The notes beneath the pieces are model-generated. The model was given only the letters and a program-made list of their open reading frames with translations, did no database searches and had not been told where the DNA came from. A stretch of 64,000 nt of DNA, from contig NC_135182.1 in the NCBI RefSeq assembly GCF_041146795.1, positions 3,868,501 to 3,932,500 of the forward strand, given 5' to 3'. The translations under genes were made by a program, and so were the position numbers. The stretch is from Maylandia zebra. Lineage: Eukaryota; Chordata; Actinopteri; Cichliformes; Cichlidae. Of the stretch, positions 9,606 to 20,059 are shown piece after piece (the first letter of the stretch is position 1; each line of letters opens with the position of its first letter).

Positions 9606-10643
9606 TTAACGCCACTCGTGGTCGGAGAGATCCTGAATCAGGGTGAGGACTCGAGGGTTCTTGTTGGAAAGATGCTTCAAGTTTTTGTTCTCTTTTTTGG
9701 TTCCTTTTTCTGGGTTTATGGAGAAGAAACAACTGTAGAATAAAATCATATAGGAGCATATTAAGCATTTTAATTGGTCAGTTAAAAAATAGTTACAACC
9801 ATATAAGTACACATACACAGTCATGGCCAAACTGCAACAACAGTTGGTTTCCCCAAATTCAAGACAAAATATAACCAAAATGCTTTGGGAAGTGAACACT
9901 GCATGGTCAAAAGTATTGGCACCCTTCACAACATGTGTCTTTTGCAGTGATAAATCACACTTTAGCATTTTAAAAATCCAGCCCAAAGGTTATAGGTAGT
10001 CAGACGTCAGCTGAGTCTTGGTCTGGCCCCGAGTCTTAGCCAGGCTTGTACCCAGATTCAGATCCCAGACTCTCAACCACAATTGTTGTAACGCAAGAGT
10101 CTCAGGTCTGAGAAATAAGAAAGACATATTTGCTCACCTTTGAAGAACTTCCAGAGTGGAAGCCAACTCAGATAATGGATGTTAAAATTGTAGTAGCTCC
10201 CGAACATGATGCACAATGCAGAAATAAATGAGGATATGTTTGTGCTGATGAGGTTCCGATGAAGACTCAGCATGTATCTTCTTAAGGAATAGCAGGACTG
10301 TCCTGTGAACAAATTATTTAACAAGTTATATTAATAAGCACTGCAGTACATGACATTCTATAAACAGTGCAATAAAAAGAGAGAGAGAGAGCTATAAAAC
10401 AGACTTACCAAAGACAATAATAGTGGGTGTCAGAGACACTTGCTCCAGTTGCACCTCATCTGCCAGACATGTATCTTCTACATGGAAAAGCATGAACTCC
10501 TCCTCCTCTTCAAAGTAGCTGAACAGAAGCAGGACCACCTCTTTCACATCATCTGAGCAGCCACTCTGCGGTCCCCGTATCCTCTTAAGCCTTGCATCAG
10601 TCTGAAGGAACGTCTTGCTTTTGCTGACACCAACTGTGGTCAT
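9606..10643 (-). pseudogene. SAMD3-like multicopy teleost protein, C-terminal exons with a frame break
   Basis: Three - strand exons can be joined. Exon A is 10643-10409 (Asp/Glu-rich stretch FSYFEEEEEFMLFHVED; donor GTAAGT). Exon B is 10302-10138 (acceptor GTTCACAG, donor GTGAGC; FGSYYNFNIHY). The last exon is 9732-9606 (acceptor TTCTACAG; INPEKGTK, ending in DHEW-R-stop). The YxFNIxY, FFxxINPExGTK and terminal xEW pattern is what I know from the C-terminus of uncharacterised fish proteins often named sterile alpha motif domain-containing protein 3-like. A missing base in exon B, just after NIHY, throws the frame; with it the read-through would be ELASTLEVLQR. The N-terminal part is not seen. 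Probably a decayed copy; a sequencing error is possible. Confidence 0.6.
9780..9970. repeat. Tc1-like end fragment
   Basis: The strings ACACAGTCATGGCCAAACTG and GGTCAAAAGTATTGGCACCC resemble the ends of fish Tc1-like elements. It lies in the last intron of the SAMD3-like relic. No transposase is left. Confidence 0.4.
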
Positions 10644-11018
10644 GCAGTCCAGAAGACCTTTTCCCCTTCAAATCCAAGTAGTCTGTATAAGCAGTTAGCA
10701 GCTGTCCTTGCAGTTTAAGGTAAAAGAGACACATGTTTCTGAGATAAGGCTGACTATCACTGGCTGAACTAGCAGATGACCCGCGCGGGAGCTTGGGATT
10801 GTTTACCTAAACGGCCCTAAACCGTTTCCCATTCATTCTCTATAGTAGTGCTAAACAACTACGGATGTAATCTATTTTTGGCCACTACGGTCTTCCGGCG
10901 CTGTTGCGAGTTTGAGATGCTGCAATTTTTAAAAATCTCCACTTTTAAATTCCGGGAGACAAAACAAGTAACGCACCGCTTGCAACACATCTCAACGATC
11001 CTCGTTCATTGATCAAAG
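10644..11018. promoter_or_regulatory. Putative shared promoter region and first noncoding exon of the + gene
   Basis: This stretch lies between the divergent SAMD3-like (-) and DUF6729-type (+) relics. It is locally CpG-richer (CCGCGCGGGAG near 10781; CTTCCGGCGCTG near 10892), and CCGGAAG-type strings may bind ETS factors. A clean donor, ATCAAAG|GTAAGAAAC, at about 11018 fits the end of a 5' untranslated exon of the + gene. Transcription is inferred from position only. Confidence 0.35.
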
Positions 11019-11738
11019 GTAAGAAACGTCGTTTGCAATAAGAGTAAACCAACAGAATACATTTACAGGTGTATATTACAGGTAATAGACGTGTTGCGAT
11101 TGCATTTACGAAGCATCCATCGCTCGGTTAAAGACAGTGGGAGTTTATCCGGTGTTGTAAAGTGGCACGGTAAAAAATGAATGAACCTGCTCCTTAAATA
11201 AATCGCGTGTTCCATTCACGTGTTTTACTGTTGAATAAACTTGGTAGGTTTCTGACTGCTGTGACACTGACATTACAATAATGTGGTATAATTAATGCTA
11301 AATGACTTAACCTGCATTTTTTTAAATTGGTATTGCATTCATGTTGTAATGGTCAGTAATGTTATCTATACGACAGTCTTGATATCTCACTAACATGAGC
11401 AATGCCCTCTAGTGTACGAATAAACACGATAGCTTAAATAGGTATGTCAATAATCTGCCTGCAGTTCTTATGTGCCATGACTACTAAGCAGTTGGCACAA
11501 ATTTTGCATTAAACCATGAAAGGTTTTTATTTACAGACAGAACAGTTTGTAATGCCTGGAGAAAAAACACTTATATCGCAAATGTTTATTCAGATTTTGT
11601 CTCTTTATTGTTCTCCTGCATCCTGCTTGTCTAAACCCAGCCACAATGTGCAGCAAGATTATAACCTGAAATGTCTTTGTTTCTGTTTGGAATCAATTTT
11701 GTTTAATATAATTGTTTATTTTTTCACTGCATGTTAAG

Positions 11739-12410
11739 ATGCACAAGAAAGTTGCGCCATATCCAGGGAAAATCTCTGTGGTGTTCCGCAAGGGGCCACT
11801 TGGATACCTTCTCCAGGACCCGTCAAAAGAAGCTCGACGGATTAAAAATGACCCCAAACGTCAGCACAAGTCTGCACCTGTGAGGGAGGACGTTGTACGT
11901 CAGAATGCTCTGACTGTCGTCTATCAGAGAGGAGGGGATGCGTCTGACATGAAGGAAGTGCAGGGACAGTACATCCTGCAGTTTGGAAAGTATAAAGGGA
12001 AATCTTTCTGGTGGCTTCTGGGGAATGATGTCGGATACACCATGTGCCTGATCAAAGATCTCCAGAAGCAAGAGGCTGCAGGGACCTCTGTGGAAGAAGG
12101 GCATAGCAAGGAGAGCTTGCATTCATTTGTACAGTATGCCCTCAGCTTTGCAGAGATAAAGACTCTTCTGAACTACGAGGCCAGCAGAGTGAGTGTTGCT
12201 GCAGAAGTCTCTGAGGATGATCAGCTGGTTGGCGTTGGCTCACGAGCCAAGAGCACCTGGAAGGAGATTTGGGACGGCAGAGGTGACAGCTATGCAGACT
12301 TTATCATGAGGAAGAGCTGCAGTCAAGGCACAGATGCATAAGCTGCAGCAGTACCTGCGGAAGAAGCAGCTTATGCATCTGCTTCCACAAATGCTCCAAC
12401 TAAACCCCTG
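11739..12410 (+). pseudogene. N-terminal coding exon of the DUF6729-type relic
   Basis: It starts with ATG immediately after an acceptor (GCATGTTAAG|ATG) and reads 200 codons: a basic N-terminus (HKKVAPYPGK), then a compact domain centred on FGKYKGKSFWWLLGNDVG. At 12339 a TAA interrupts, but the same frame runs on as an Ala-rich linker (GCA GCA GTA and onward) to a donor CCTGG|GTAAGT at 12410. The stop therefore looks premature rather than natural. Confidence 0.6.
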
Positions 12411-13795
12411 GGTAAGTTGTTTTAAGAATATTTTAATAATGTTGTTGATGTGACATAAGTTCAGTATATATTTATCTAATTGTTGCCTGCATCATAAGGA
12501 TGGATGAGGATAAAGACCTGGAGGACGCAATGCTGAGCATCTCACCTGTAAAACTACAAATGCAGAGCTGTAAGTACTGCGTTATTACTAAATGTCAGAA
12601 GTCTGTTTCTGTCTCATATGCCTCTGTCCTCTGTCTCTGCATAACTAGTCACTGTGCCAGCAGCAGCAGGGTCCACACCCAGAGGATCTTCAGGAGCAAA
12701 CACAGGTTTTCAAATGAAAGGTTTCAGAACTGGAGTACAATAGTTTTCCATGAATTGCTCTGCAAACTGAGCCTGAACTTGAACTTTTATATATTGTCTT
12801 GTTCTTGTTTTGTGTGTTCTGGCCATGTTCCTCTAATAGTATGGTTGTATGCTGGCATTATGCTAACTGTCCAAAGGACTATGAATTGATACCAACCACA
12901 AAGAGTATGTGTTCTTGTTCTCTATGAATTTGTTAAAAACAAATTAAGTAGCAGTAGTTACTAACACCTGAATGCATGTTGTTCACTGACTTATACCGCT
13001 CCTCCTGCTTTGATGTGAAGAGGTTAAAATGATTTGGTTTGGCATTTCTGTTGCATATAAATATATTACATTTGTTTTTCAATGAGAAACAGGAGTATGG
13101 ATGTGTGAGTTCCTACTAACAGCAACACTCATATACAGTGTAAATTATGAAGTTGCTGACAAGTTTTCTTGTTGTAGTTCCATCTGCGGCGCTGTCCATA
13201 CCACCGAACTTTAGGCCTCATCAGCCGATGGTACAAAACAACTATAATGTTTTTCACATAATTAAATGTTCTTTTTATTGTGTCTAGAGTAAAAAAAAAG
13301 TTTTTTCTATTACTATACCTGTAGGTGCAGCCTCAGGTGTGAAGAGGAAGTCACCTGTGCCCCTCCCACAGGAGCTGGCATTTCTACTAAAGGAGACCAC
13401 AGGTCAGTCAAACAGAAAGGCCTGAGTCAAATCCTGGTCCCTCTCTATTTTCATTTATAGTTGATGTTCAGTTAAACATCTGCTTAAAGCATAGATCATT
13501 AATGATAGCATATTATTCACGCTCACGTTACATTTTGTCATCTTGCTCATAATTTGCACAAATGAATTACAGAATGACTGCATTAATTTGTTTCAGGACC
13601 GAGTACAGATGCTGCTTCCACATCTGTGCGCAAAGTGCTGACTTTTGAAGACAGCAGCGAAGATGGTGAGCGTATACAGCATGTCTTTTTTTTTTCTGTG
13701 TATTCCAACAGCAACAATATAAGAGTAACACTGTTTTGTCAAATATTTATGTTTCAATCCCAGCTCCTTCAGCTCAGCCAGCTGTTCCAGTTCCA

Positions 13796-14045
13796 GTAAA
13801 GTAAAAGTAAAGTGTAAAGTAAAGTGTAAAGTGTGCGTGTTAGTCCCCATAGGGAAATAGTTCCTCTGCATTTAACCCATTCACCCAGTGAAGCAGTGGG
13901 CAGCCACCAGTGCAGCGCCCGGGGAGCAGTGTGTAGGGACGGTACCTTGCTCAGGGGTACCTCAGGGTAGCCGTTCAGTGGAGTCGAACCCCCGACCTTC
14001 CGATCATGGGGACATCACTCTACCTACTGAGCTATCCCTGCCCAG
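13796..14045 (-). mobile_element. tRNA-derived SINE inserted in a coding exon
   Basis: Read on -, it starts with a tRNA-like head (GGGCAGGGATAGCTCAGTAG as A box region, GGTCGGGGGTTCGACTCC as B box), then GGTACCCCTGAGCAAGGTACC, and ends in TTTCCCTATGGGGAC with a short TTTAC repeat tail. The same family is present on + at 26815-27062. It splits the DUF6729-type exon between PVPV and AGYEYDL. Confidence 0.85.
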
Positions 14046-14857
14046 TGGCTGGTTATGAGTATGACCTCAGGAGCTGGAATTGTTCTCCGCACCAGAAGCT
14101 GTGGATGAAGACTGAGCTTCAGGACGTTGGACTGTGGCCTGGGTCTCGACCAGTGCGTCACACAGGGAACGCGATTTCACTCTGGCGTCTCCCTCCACAG
14201 CCTGAGATCATAGATACAGTGGCTGACCTACCATTGCCAAATTTCTTCCAGCTCCACCCCTTCTTTATTTGGAAACCTGAGAGTGCTATCATGGTCAGGT
14301 TAAGAAACAATTATATCTTGCCATGTCTCCATGGTTGCTTTCGTTCACAAGTGGTCTCTGCTGGTGTGGGCAGGCCACGAGTAATTGTTTGCACCAGTGG
14401 TGAGTATTACATCCTGTCCTCACGACTCTGCTGCAGGGCTTGTCAGAGGAACTGGTTTGCTGACAATCCACGATGGCTGGAGAAACTGCCCAAAAGGTTT
14501 ACCAATATTCTCCCTGCTTTACTTACATACAAAAAGGCCATCTGCAAGACTGTTATGAATGAGCTCAGGAGGACTGGCAAATCTCCAGCAGACATGGCAA
14601 ACCAAATAAATGAACTCATGCACCTCAAGTACGAGCAAGCTCACCTGGCGTACCTCCATGCCACAGATTCGGTCTGAGATTCTGAGGCAGGAGCACGTGG
14701 ACAGAGGACCATTGGGCAGTTCCTGAGGAAGGAAAATAAGCCACAGGAGTTCAGGTCTTATGAAGACCCACATGCCTGGTGTGGCGTCTCTGTGTCCAGC
14801 CATTACCTGACTGACTGCCTGCTCAATGAATTCCGATGTCAACATCCAGCCATATCT

Positions 14858-15324
14858 AAGGAGCTCGGAAAGAAAAGCGTCTGGACTTCTTTGAGTTGCT
14901 TGAAGATGTTTCACCTCTCATCCGAGAAGCTTCTTCAGTTCTAAGGTCAAATGGTGGAGAGTCCCAGATTTAAACCCAGTGGGAGTATCCCCCCAAAGAA
15001 GGACAAAGGACCCCCTGATGATCCTCTACCTAATCACATGAGCCCAGGTGTGAAAGCGGGTGTGGGTCACAATCAGCCAGGGTTTCGGGGGAGCTCATTG
15101 TGAAACCTGGCCCCACCCTATCATGTGATTTCCTGAGGTCAGATGGCCCAGGAAGCCATTTACGTCCACTGTGAGTGACCATCTTTGAACAGAGGCGGTG
15201 GTTTACGGCACCAACTGTATGCCATCTATAATCCAGTTTTGAGATCCCTTCCCAGACGCCTTAACACCCACTCACATCCTGGGCCATCTGACCTCAGGAA
15301 ATCACATGATAGGGTGGAAAATCT
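14858..15324. mobile_element. Penelope-like element fragment with inverted ends (fossil)
   Basis: The middle (about 15155-15276, +) matches the C-terminal coding end of the Penelope-like family seen at 44460-44560. On both sides lie inverted copies of the family's 3' region; for example GGTCAGATGGCCCAGG at 15137 pairs with CCTGGGCCATCTGACC at 15280. The left portion is the reverse complement of the GAAGAAGCTTCTCGGATGAG 3' region. It replaces part of the DUF6729-type exon. Broken, partial copy. Confidence 0.7.
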
Positions 15325-16355
15325 ATCGTGGGATGCCTGGAAAACTACTTCTGCTGTTGTTGCTGCGGCCACATCTGGACCAGTGGCAAACAGCTGTGCC
15401 TCTCAAACCCACTAAAATAAGAACGTTATTGTAAAACTGGACCTGTTCCACTGCCTGAGGTGATTTTCGCGGGAGTGCACCTCTGAGCATCATCCTCTGT
15501 TCAGCACTTTCTGCCAGCTTCTCTCTGCTGCATTCTCAGTGGTTGATCAGGCGGACCGGAAGAGGCTCCAGGAAGCTTATAAGTTCTGTGGCATCCATCC
15601 TGCTAATCCCACAAAGCAACACATACGGGAGCACTGCAGGATCCAAATACCACAACCCACTGAGCTGCTGAACAGAGTGGAAAAGGTCCTGAACCATTTT
15701 CACCTGGCCACAGACCCCAACAACGTCCCACTCTTCAAGCCATCCATGCTGAAGGTGTGGCACATTCAAAGAGTGCACAGTGACCCTGGATTCCTGTCCA
15801 AGGCACTTCACAGCAGGAGGGTTATCATTTCCACCAGGCCCAGTGGATTACCAGGACTCATGTATCCACTGAACTATTCCAGGCCCAGGGCATGACAGGG
15901 GTGGCACAATGGAACTACCAAAGACTGGTGGACCTTGAGCAGCCAGGTGTCAGTCTCCCTTCTGTTTTTGAGTCAGCTCTAGTGGTGGAGTTGAATGCAG
16001 CCTCCAGAAGAGTGACTGGTCAGGAGAAGTGCCCTGCACTTCACCTCTCTGACAGAGACACTGGAGAGCGATTTGGGCTTGAACACAGAGAGCCAGGCTG
16101 CCGTCCAGTCCCTCTGAACTGGGACAAACACAAAACCCTGAGAAAAGATGAACCGGCTGCCCTTTAGCCCCCATCCTCTGTTCCAAAACCTGTGGCTGCC
16201 CAACTTCAGGTTCCAGCAGCGGGACCCTCCTCCAGCCTGGCACCGCTAGGTGTGGCATCCCCTGCACCAGCACCACCTGTCACCCACCCTTTCTCTGGTG
16301 CACTTTTAAAGCAGGAGTTAGCATCAGAAGACACCCAGCAACCTACAACAGTCAT
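15325..16355 (+). pseudogene. C-terminal half of the DUF6729-type relic
   Basis: The reading begins right after the Penelope-like piece with SWDAWKTTSAVVAAATSG, passes two stops around 15413-15460, then runs 118 codons (15539-15895: VDQADRKRLQEAYKFCG and FKPSMLKVWHIQRVH). After a stop at 15893 it continues in an overlapping frame (15892-16167) with MTGVAQWNYQRLVDLEQPG. It ends with a Pro/Ala-rich linker and a donor GTCATGG|GTAAGTTA near 16356. One coherent protein is recognisable but not translatable as it stands. Confidence 0.6.
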
Positions 16356-16476
16356 GGGTAAGTTAACATAATGGTATTGTCAAACTGTAATTACTAGTAT
16401 TATTATTATTAATATATACGTTATTATTATTAGTTCATTGCATGATATATGAGTAACTATTACTATTGTTTCCCAG

Positions 16477-16785
16477 AAATCTCTGAAGCTCTACCTCTGC
16501 CGATGCGGGCCTCACCAAGGAGTGCTCGCACTGGACCTATAAAGACAGGTGGACAGGTTTTTGTGCTGGACCACACACGCTGGACACGACCCATGAAAGA
16601 GGCAATAGATGATCTGTTGGAAAAGTACCATGGGAAGAAGGACAACCTGAAGCTTGTGGATCAAGATTATGCAGACATGGTCCATCGCTCGGCTACAGAT
16701 CCCAACAGCCTGCTGCATCCCACATCCAAGGTGCACATATCCCCTGTATGTGAAGCACTTGGCTAAACTTCTCAACTAGGGCTGG
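16477..16785 (+). pseudogene. Last exon of the DUF6729-type relic, stop codon shared with a hAT end
   Basis: The acceptor GTTTCCCAG|AAATCT at 16476 opens a frame with GPIKTGGQVFVLDHTRWTRP and DPNSLLHPTSKVHIS. One base change of frame at about 16742 leads to LYVKHLAKLLN followed by TAG. That TAG is also the first three bases of the hAT element at 16783 (TAGGGCTGGGCCATAT), so the original C-terminus may have been cut off. Confidence 0.55.
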
Positions 16786-18185
16786 GCCATATTATACCGT
16801 ACGGTAATACCGGTATAATGTTAGGCAACGATAGGAAAATGAAATATCGCGATAGAATATGAGTAAAACGCGTGCCTTTTTTTTCATACGCACATGGCCG
16901 ATTGTTGAGTGAAACAGATAAACCAGAATTGGTTTGTAAAAATGGTGCAACTTCAGTGATGTGGAACTGGTTTGGTGTTTGTCCGTCAGATACACAACAA
17001 AGCACATTTTTTTGCAGAACATGCAAGCGGCCGTCGTTATTGTCGTATTTGTCGGACTAAGATGCTCTTAAATCTGGGAGTAATCTGGGTCCTAAACTCC
17101 GTATACTTCAGGTCAAACAACACTGCAGCATCACTGAGAGTTAAAAACTGTCTAAATTCTTTCATCTTTAATAAAACGATCAGCATTGCTGCTTTACCAG
17201 GTGTAACTATGAAGTTTAACTTCCAGGCATCCATGAAAACAAAATTTATTATATTTAACGGAGTTAGAAGTTAGCAGGAAGCTAGCAGAAGTTAGCTCGC
17301 TAGTTTCGCTAGTTACCTAAGCATGATATTGCATGTTCTGACTGAGAGATTTCTGAAAAAAATCAAACGTACAGCTCTGCTATCACTTCCAACATAAATG
17401 AAGACAGGAAACTAAACAGCAGTGACGTTTGTAGGGTTACTGAAGTTGGGCTAGCTGGTATATTACGTGATCACTAGCGACACAGCTATGTTAGCATAAC
17501 ATAAACAGTGAAGCTGGAGGACAAACACTAACACTTTTCCACTTATAAAAGTTAACGTGAAGGTTCCTCATGGTTAGAGACAAATGCAATCGCATGGCAG
17601 GATGCTGTAAACGGACCACACTTCAGTCAGGAGAACAACTGAGATAATCCATCCACAATACGAGGTTAGTCATTAATATACTGCAACAACATGGGAATAG
17701 AGCAGCTGCCAGAGAATTCAACATTAATGAATCAATGGTACAGAAGTGGAGGAAGCAAGAAGAATGAGTTTAATAAAGTTTGATTTATCTGACTGCTTTG
17801 TTTTGCTTAATGTGCCTTATAATCCCGTGCACCTTATGGTCCGAAAAATACGTACTGCACACTGCAGTTTAATGTTGCAAAGCACCTCTTTTTAACTTCA
17901 GTGGATATTATACATAGTTATGCTCAGGATATGTCAGCCCATTTCTACTGGAAATGCCTTTTGGTTAAACTCTCAGCAAGGAATTTGCATTTGCACTGTT
18001 ACATTTTTATAAAGCTTTAATGTACATAAAAACCAGCTTCTTGCTTAAGTGAAAATAAATAGAAGGTTGTCTTTTTGCGCTAGTAATGTTGTGGAGTTGT
18101 ATTTTGTCTCGCATCAATTATATCGTCAGTTATATCGTTACCGCAAATTTTCAAATATATATCGTGATAAATATTTTTGGCCATA
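16783..18185. mobile_element. hAT element with relic BED finger and internal nested sequence
   Basis: The left end TAGGGCTGGGCCATAT matches the end of the copy at 49187-50086. The right side (CGTGATAAATATTTTTGGCCATA) matches that copy's other end but stops about 13 bp short of the expected tip. An open frame at 16872-17060 contains GATSVMWNWFGVCPSDTQQS and a CRTC, as in the BED zinc finger of ZBED-like hAT transposases. About 17086-17720 matches, in inverse orientation, the element at 30742-31666, so the copy is a mosaic. Strings CCTTATAATCCCGTGCACC and GGTCCGAAAAATACG (17815-17855) belong to yet another common fish MITE. Confidence 0.65.
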
Positions 18186-18189
18186 AATC

Positions 18190-19870
18190 CAGAGGAACTA
18201 AACTTTGTTGTTGTTTCTTTGGGCTCAATTTTGCCTGAGGCTGAAATTGATCTGATTTCTGACAAGGACACAAAATGTTTTCTTCTTTCAGAAGAAAACA
18301 TTTTGCCAATAATCAGATAAAAAGATTGTTGAACCAGGTGGTATTCTCTGGAGTTTAAGACCAAAACTGAACTCAGTGAATTGACATTAGACTGGAATTC
18401 ATAAGATGAATAGAAATACTGCTGAAGCTGAATGATATATATATGTGCGTGTGTGTGTGTGATCTTTGTTTTCTCCAATTCACCAGGTCTGTATAGTTCA
18501 GTATGACTGTGGTACATGATACAAAAGAATAAATACAGAAGAATAAAAACTTTATGTGAATAACTTTACTCTTCTTAAAAATAACTCATAAAACAAGTAA
18601 AAGTACAAATGTGTACAAGTTAGAGACTTCCTCAGTAAGTTTACACTCTTTTGGAGTGATTTTAATTGTGTGTTAAAGAAGAAAGAGATTAGAGGTAAAG
18701 TAGAGGATGAAAGAGTCCATCACTGAGGCCGTCTCTCCTGCATGAAGTCCAGGTGCTGGTTTTCCAGTGTGTGCGTCTGATGGCCCAAAGCTACCTCGGA
18801 GCTGTAACAACATCTTTCTCCAGTTTTACTTCTCATCGTGGTAACACAAGTGGTGTTCCTGTTTAAATTTAAAACATCTTTAAAAAGTAATCACATACTT
18901 TTTCGGTGATGTGATTTTTTTTTTCTACTTAGCGGGAATATATTGTCTGCTAAAGATTGTTGTGACTGTTAGTTAGGGTTAGGGTTTTTCTTTAAATAGC
19001 TTGGGGTCCCTCTAATCGGGAAGGACCCCCAGCTGTTGGGGGAGATCAAAAGATACTAGAAATGCACAGCATGGGTTATGGAACCAGTTTCCTGCAGTCA
19101 TAACTGTATTTCAGTCAAAATGCTTTTCAAAAATGCATGTGGTTATTTTAATAAAATAAAATAAATGAGATTATTATATGAATAAAACAGTTAAAATAAG
19201 GCTGGCAGGACCATGTCCTTTTCTGCATCAGAAGGGAATTTAATTTATTCATTTAACTATTTATTTATTATTTATTTCTGTTATTCATTTGGCAGGGATA
19301 ATGTCAAACACATTTATTGTATACAAAAAAACAAAACAAAAAAACCCACTGAAAATCAAACCAACCAGCTTCCAACCAGAATATAATAAACATTTAATTA
19401 ATGCAGTAGAATTGCAACTGGAGGTGACACATTCATTATTGTGCTTAATAACTGCATACCTGAGAACCTTTCAGCCATGTTTTTAAACTATAATTAAAAC
19501 TCTCCAAAAGTATTTGTGTAAAAAGTTCTAAATTTCCACTGACCGTGCTGAAACACAAATAATTAACTAAATTAATATAAAAAAATGTTGAATGAAATTT
19601 AACACAACAGCCCTCTGCAAATGAAGCTCTTGTTAAGCCTAACCATTGAACCAGCACTACAAGTTGATAAATGTTATTCATAAAAAAAGGATCTACAGAC
19701 AATAAACCAACTTTAGCCATAGTGGATTTAGCTTAGATTTGATTGGATTTCTATAAGCTGGATACCTATCCTCAGTAGAATAACTCTAAAAATGTAAAAA
19801 CAAAACAAAAACACAAAAAAACAAACAACAATGGTTGCTCAATTTGCAAAATATGTACACATATCTTCGT
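18190..19870. other. Intergenic DNA downstream of the lectin gene
   Basis: No gene is supported here. A 145-codon frame on - (18517-18080) overlaps a GT-repeat and the hAT end and resembles nothing. A perfect 16-bp hairpin lies at 18271-18305. TTTATT strings near 19259-19314 may serve as - strand polyadenylation signals for the lectin gene. Confidence 0.4.
18271..18305. repeat. Perfect 16-bp inverted repeat with 3-nt loop
   Basis: CAAAATGTTTTCTTCT, a TTC loop, and its exact reverse complement. It is not followed by a U-run of the kind that would matter in bacteria; its role here is unknown. Confidence 0.8.
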
Positions 19871-19875
19871 GTTTC

Positions 19876-20059
19876 TTATGACATTTTTTCACAGACCCAA
19901 TGCAGAGAAGCTCCACATGAACGATCATTCCACAAAGTGTTAGCAGGAGTTCTGATATGAGCACAGTCCTCTTCACCCCACCGTGTGTCTCCAGCACCAT
20001 TATCAGGTTGATTACTTTCCCAATATCTGGAAGGTCCGTAAACAACACATTTAGTATTG
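19876..20059 (-). CDS. Lectin receptor exon 6 (Ca2+ and sugar site, stop)
   Basis: 184 nt, acceptor TTTTCTCAG, ending in VCEKMS and TAA at 19878-19876. It carries QPDN, the acidic WGEEDC and WNDRSC, which supply the usual calcium and sugar ligands and disulfide cysteines. Confidence 0.9.

Larger units (their letters stand above)
10985..16785 (+). pseudogene. Large DUF6729-type protein gene, decayed and broken by three insertions
   Basis: Colinear exons on + spell a long protein of a multicopy fish family. They are: an N-terminal exon (11739-12410) with FGKYKGKSFWWLLGNDVG; small exons near 12500, 13181, 13325, 13598 and 13764; a large exon (14046-14860) with the DUF6729-like stretch LPLPNFFQLHPFFIWKPE; a later part (15325-16355) with NPTKQHIREHCR and GERFGLEHREPGCRPVPL; and a last exon (16477-16785). 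VKLDLFHCLR in the later part resembles the Asp-containing motif of RNase-H-fold transposases, so a transposon-derived enzyme is possible. Decay is clear: an in-frame TAA at 12339, further stops near 15413 and 16165, several frame changes, a SINE (13796-14045), a Penelope-like piece (14858-15324) and a hAT element at the C-terminus. The protein's function is unknown to me. Confidence 0.6.

Noticed and set aside
18080-18517. 145-codon ORF on -
   Set aside because: It spans a GT-repeat, a hairpin and the end of a hAT element, has no domain and no splice support.
18961-18990. Telomere-like TTAGGGTTAGGG
   Set aside because: Only two units; too short to be an interstitial telomere.
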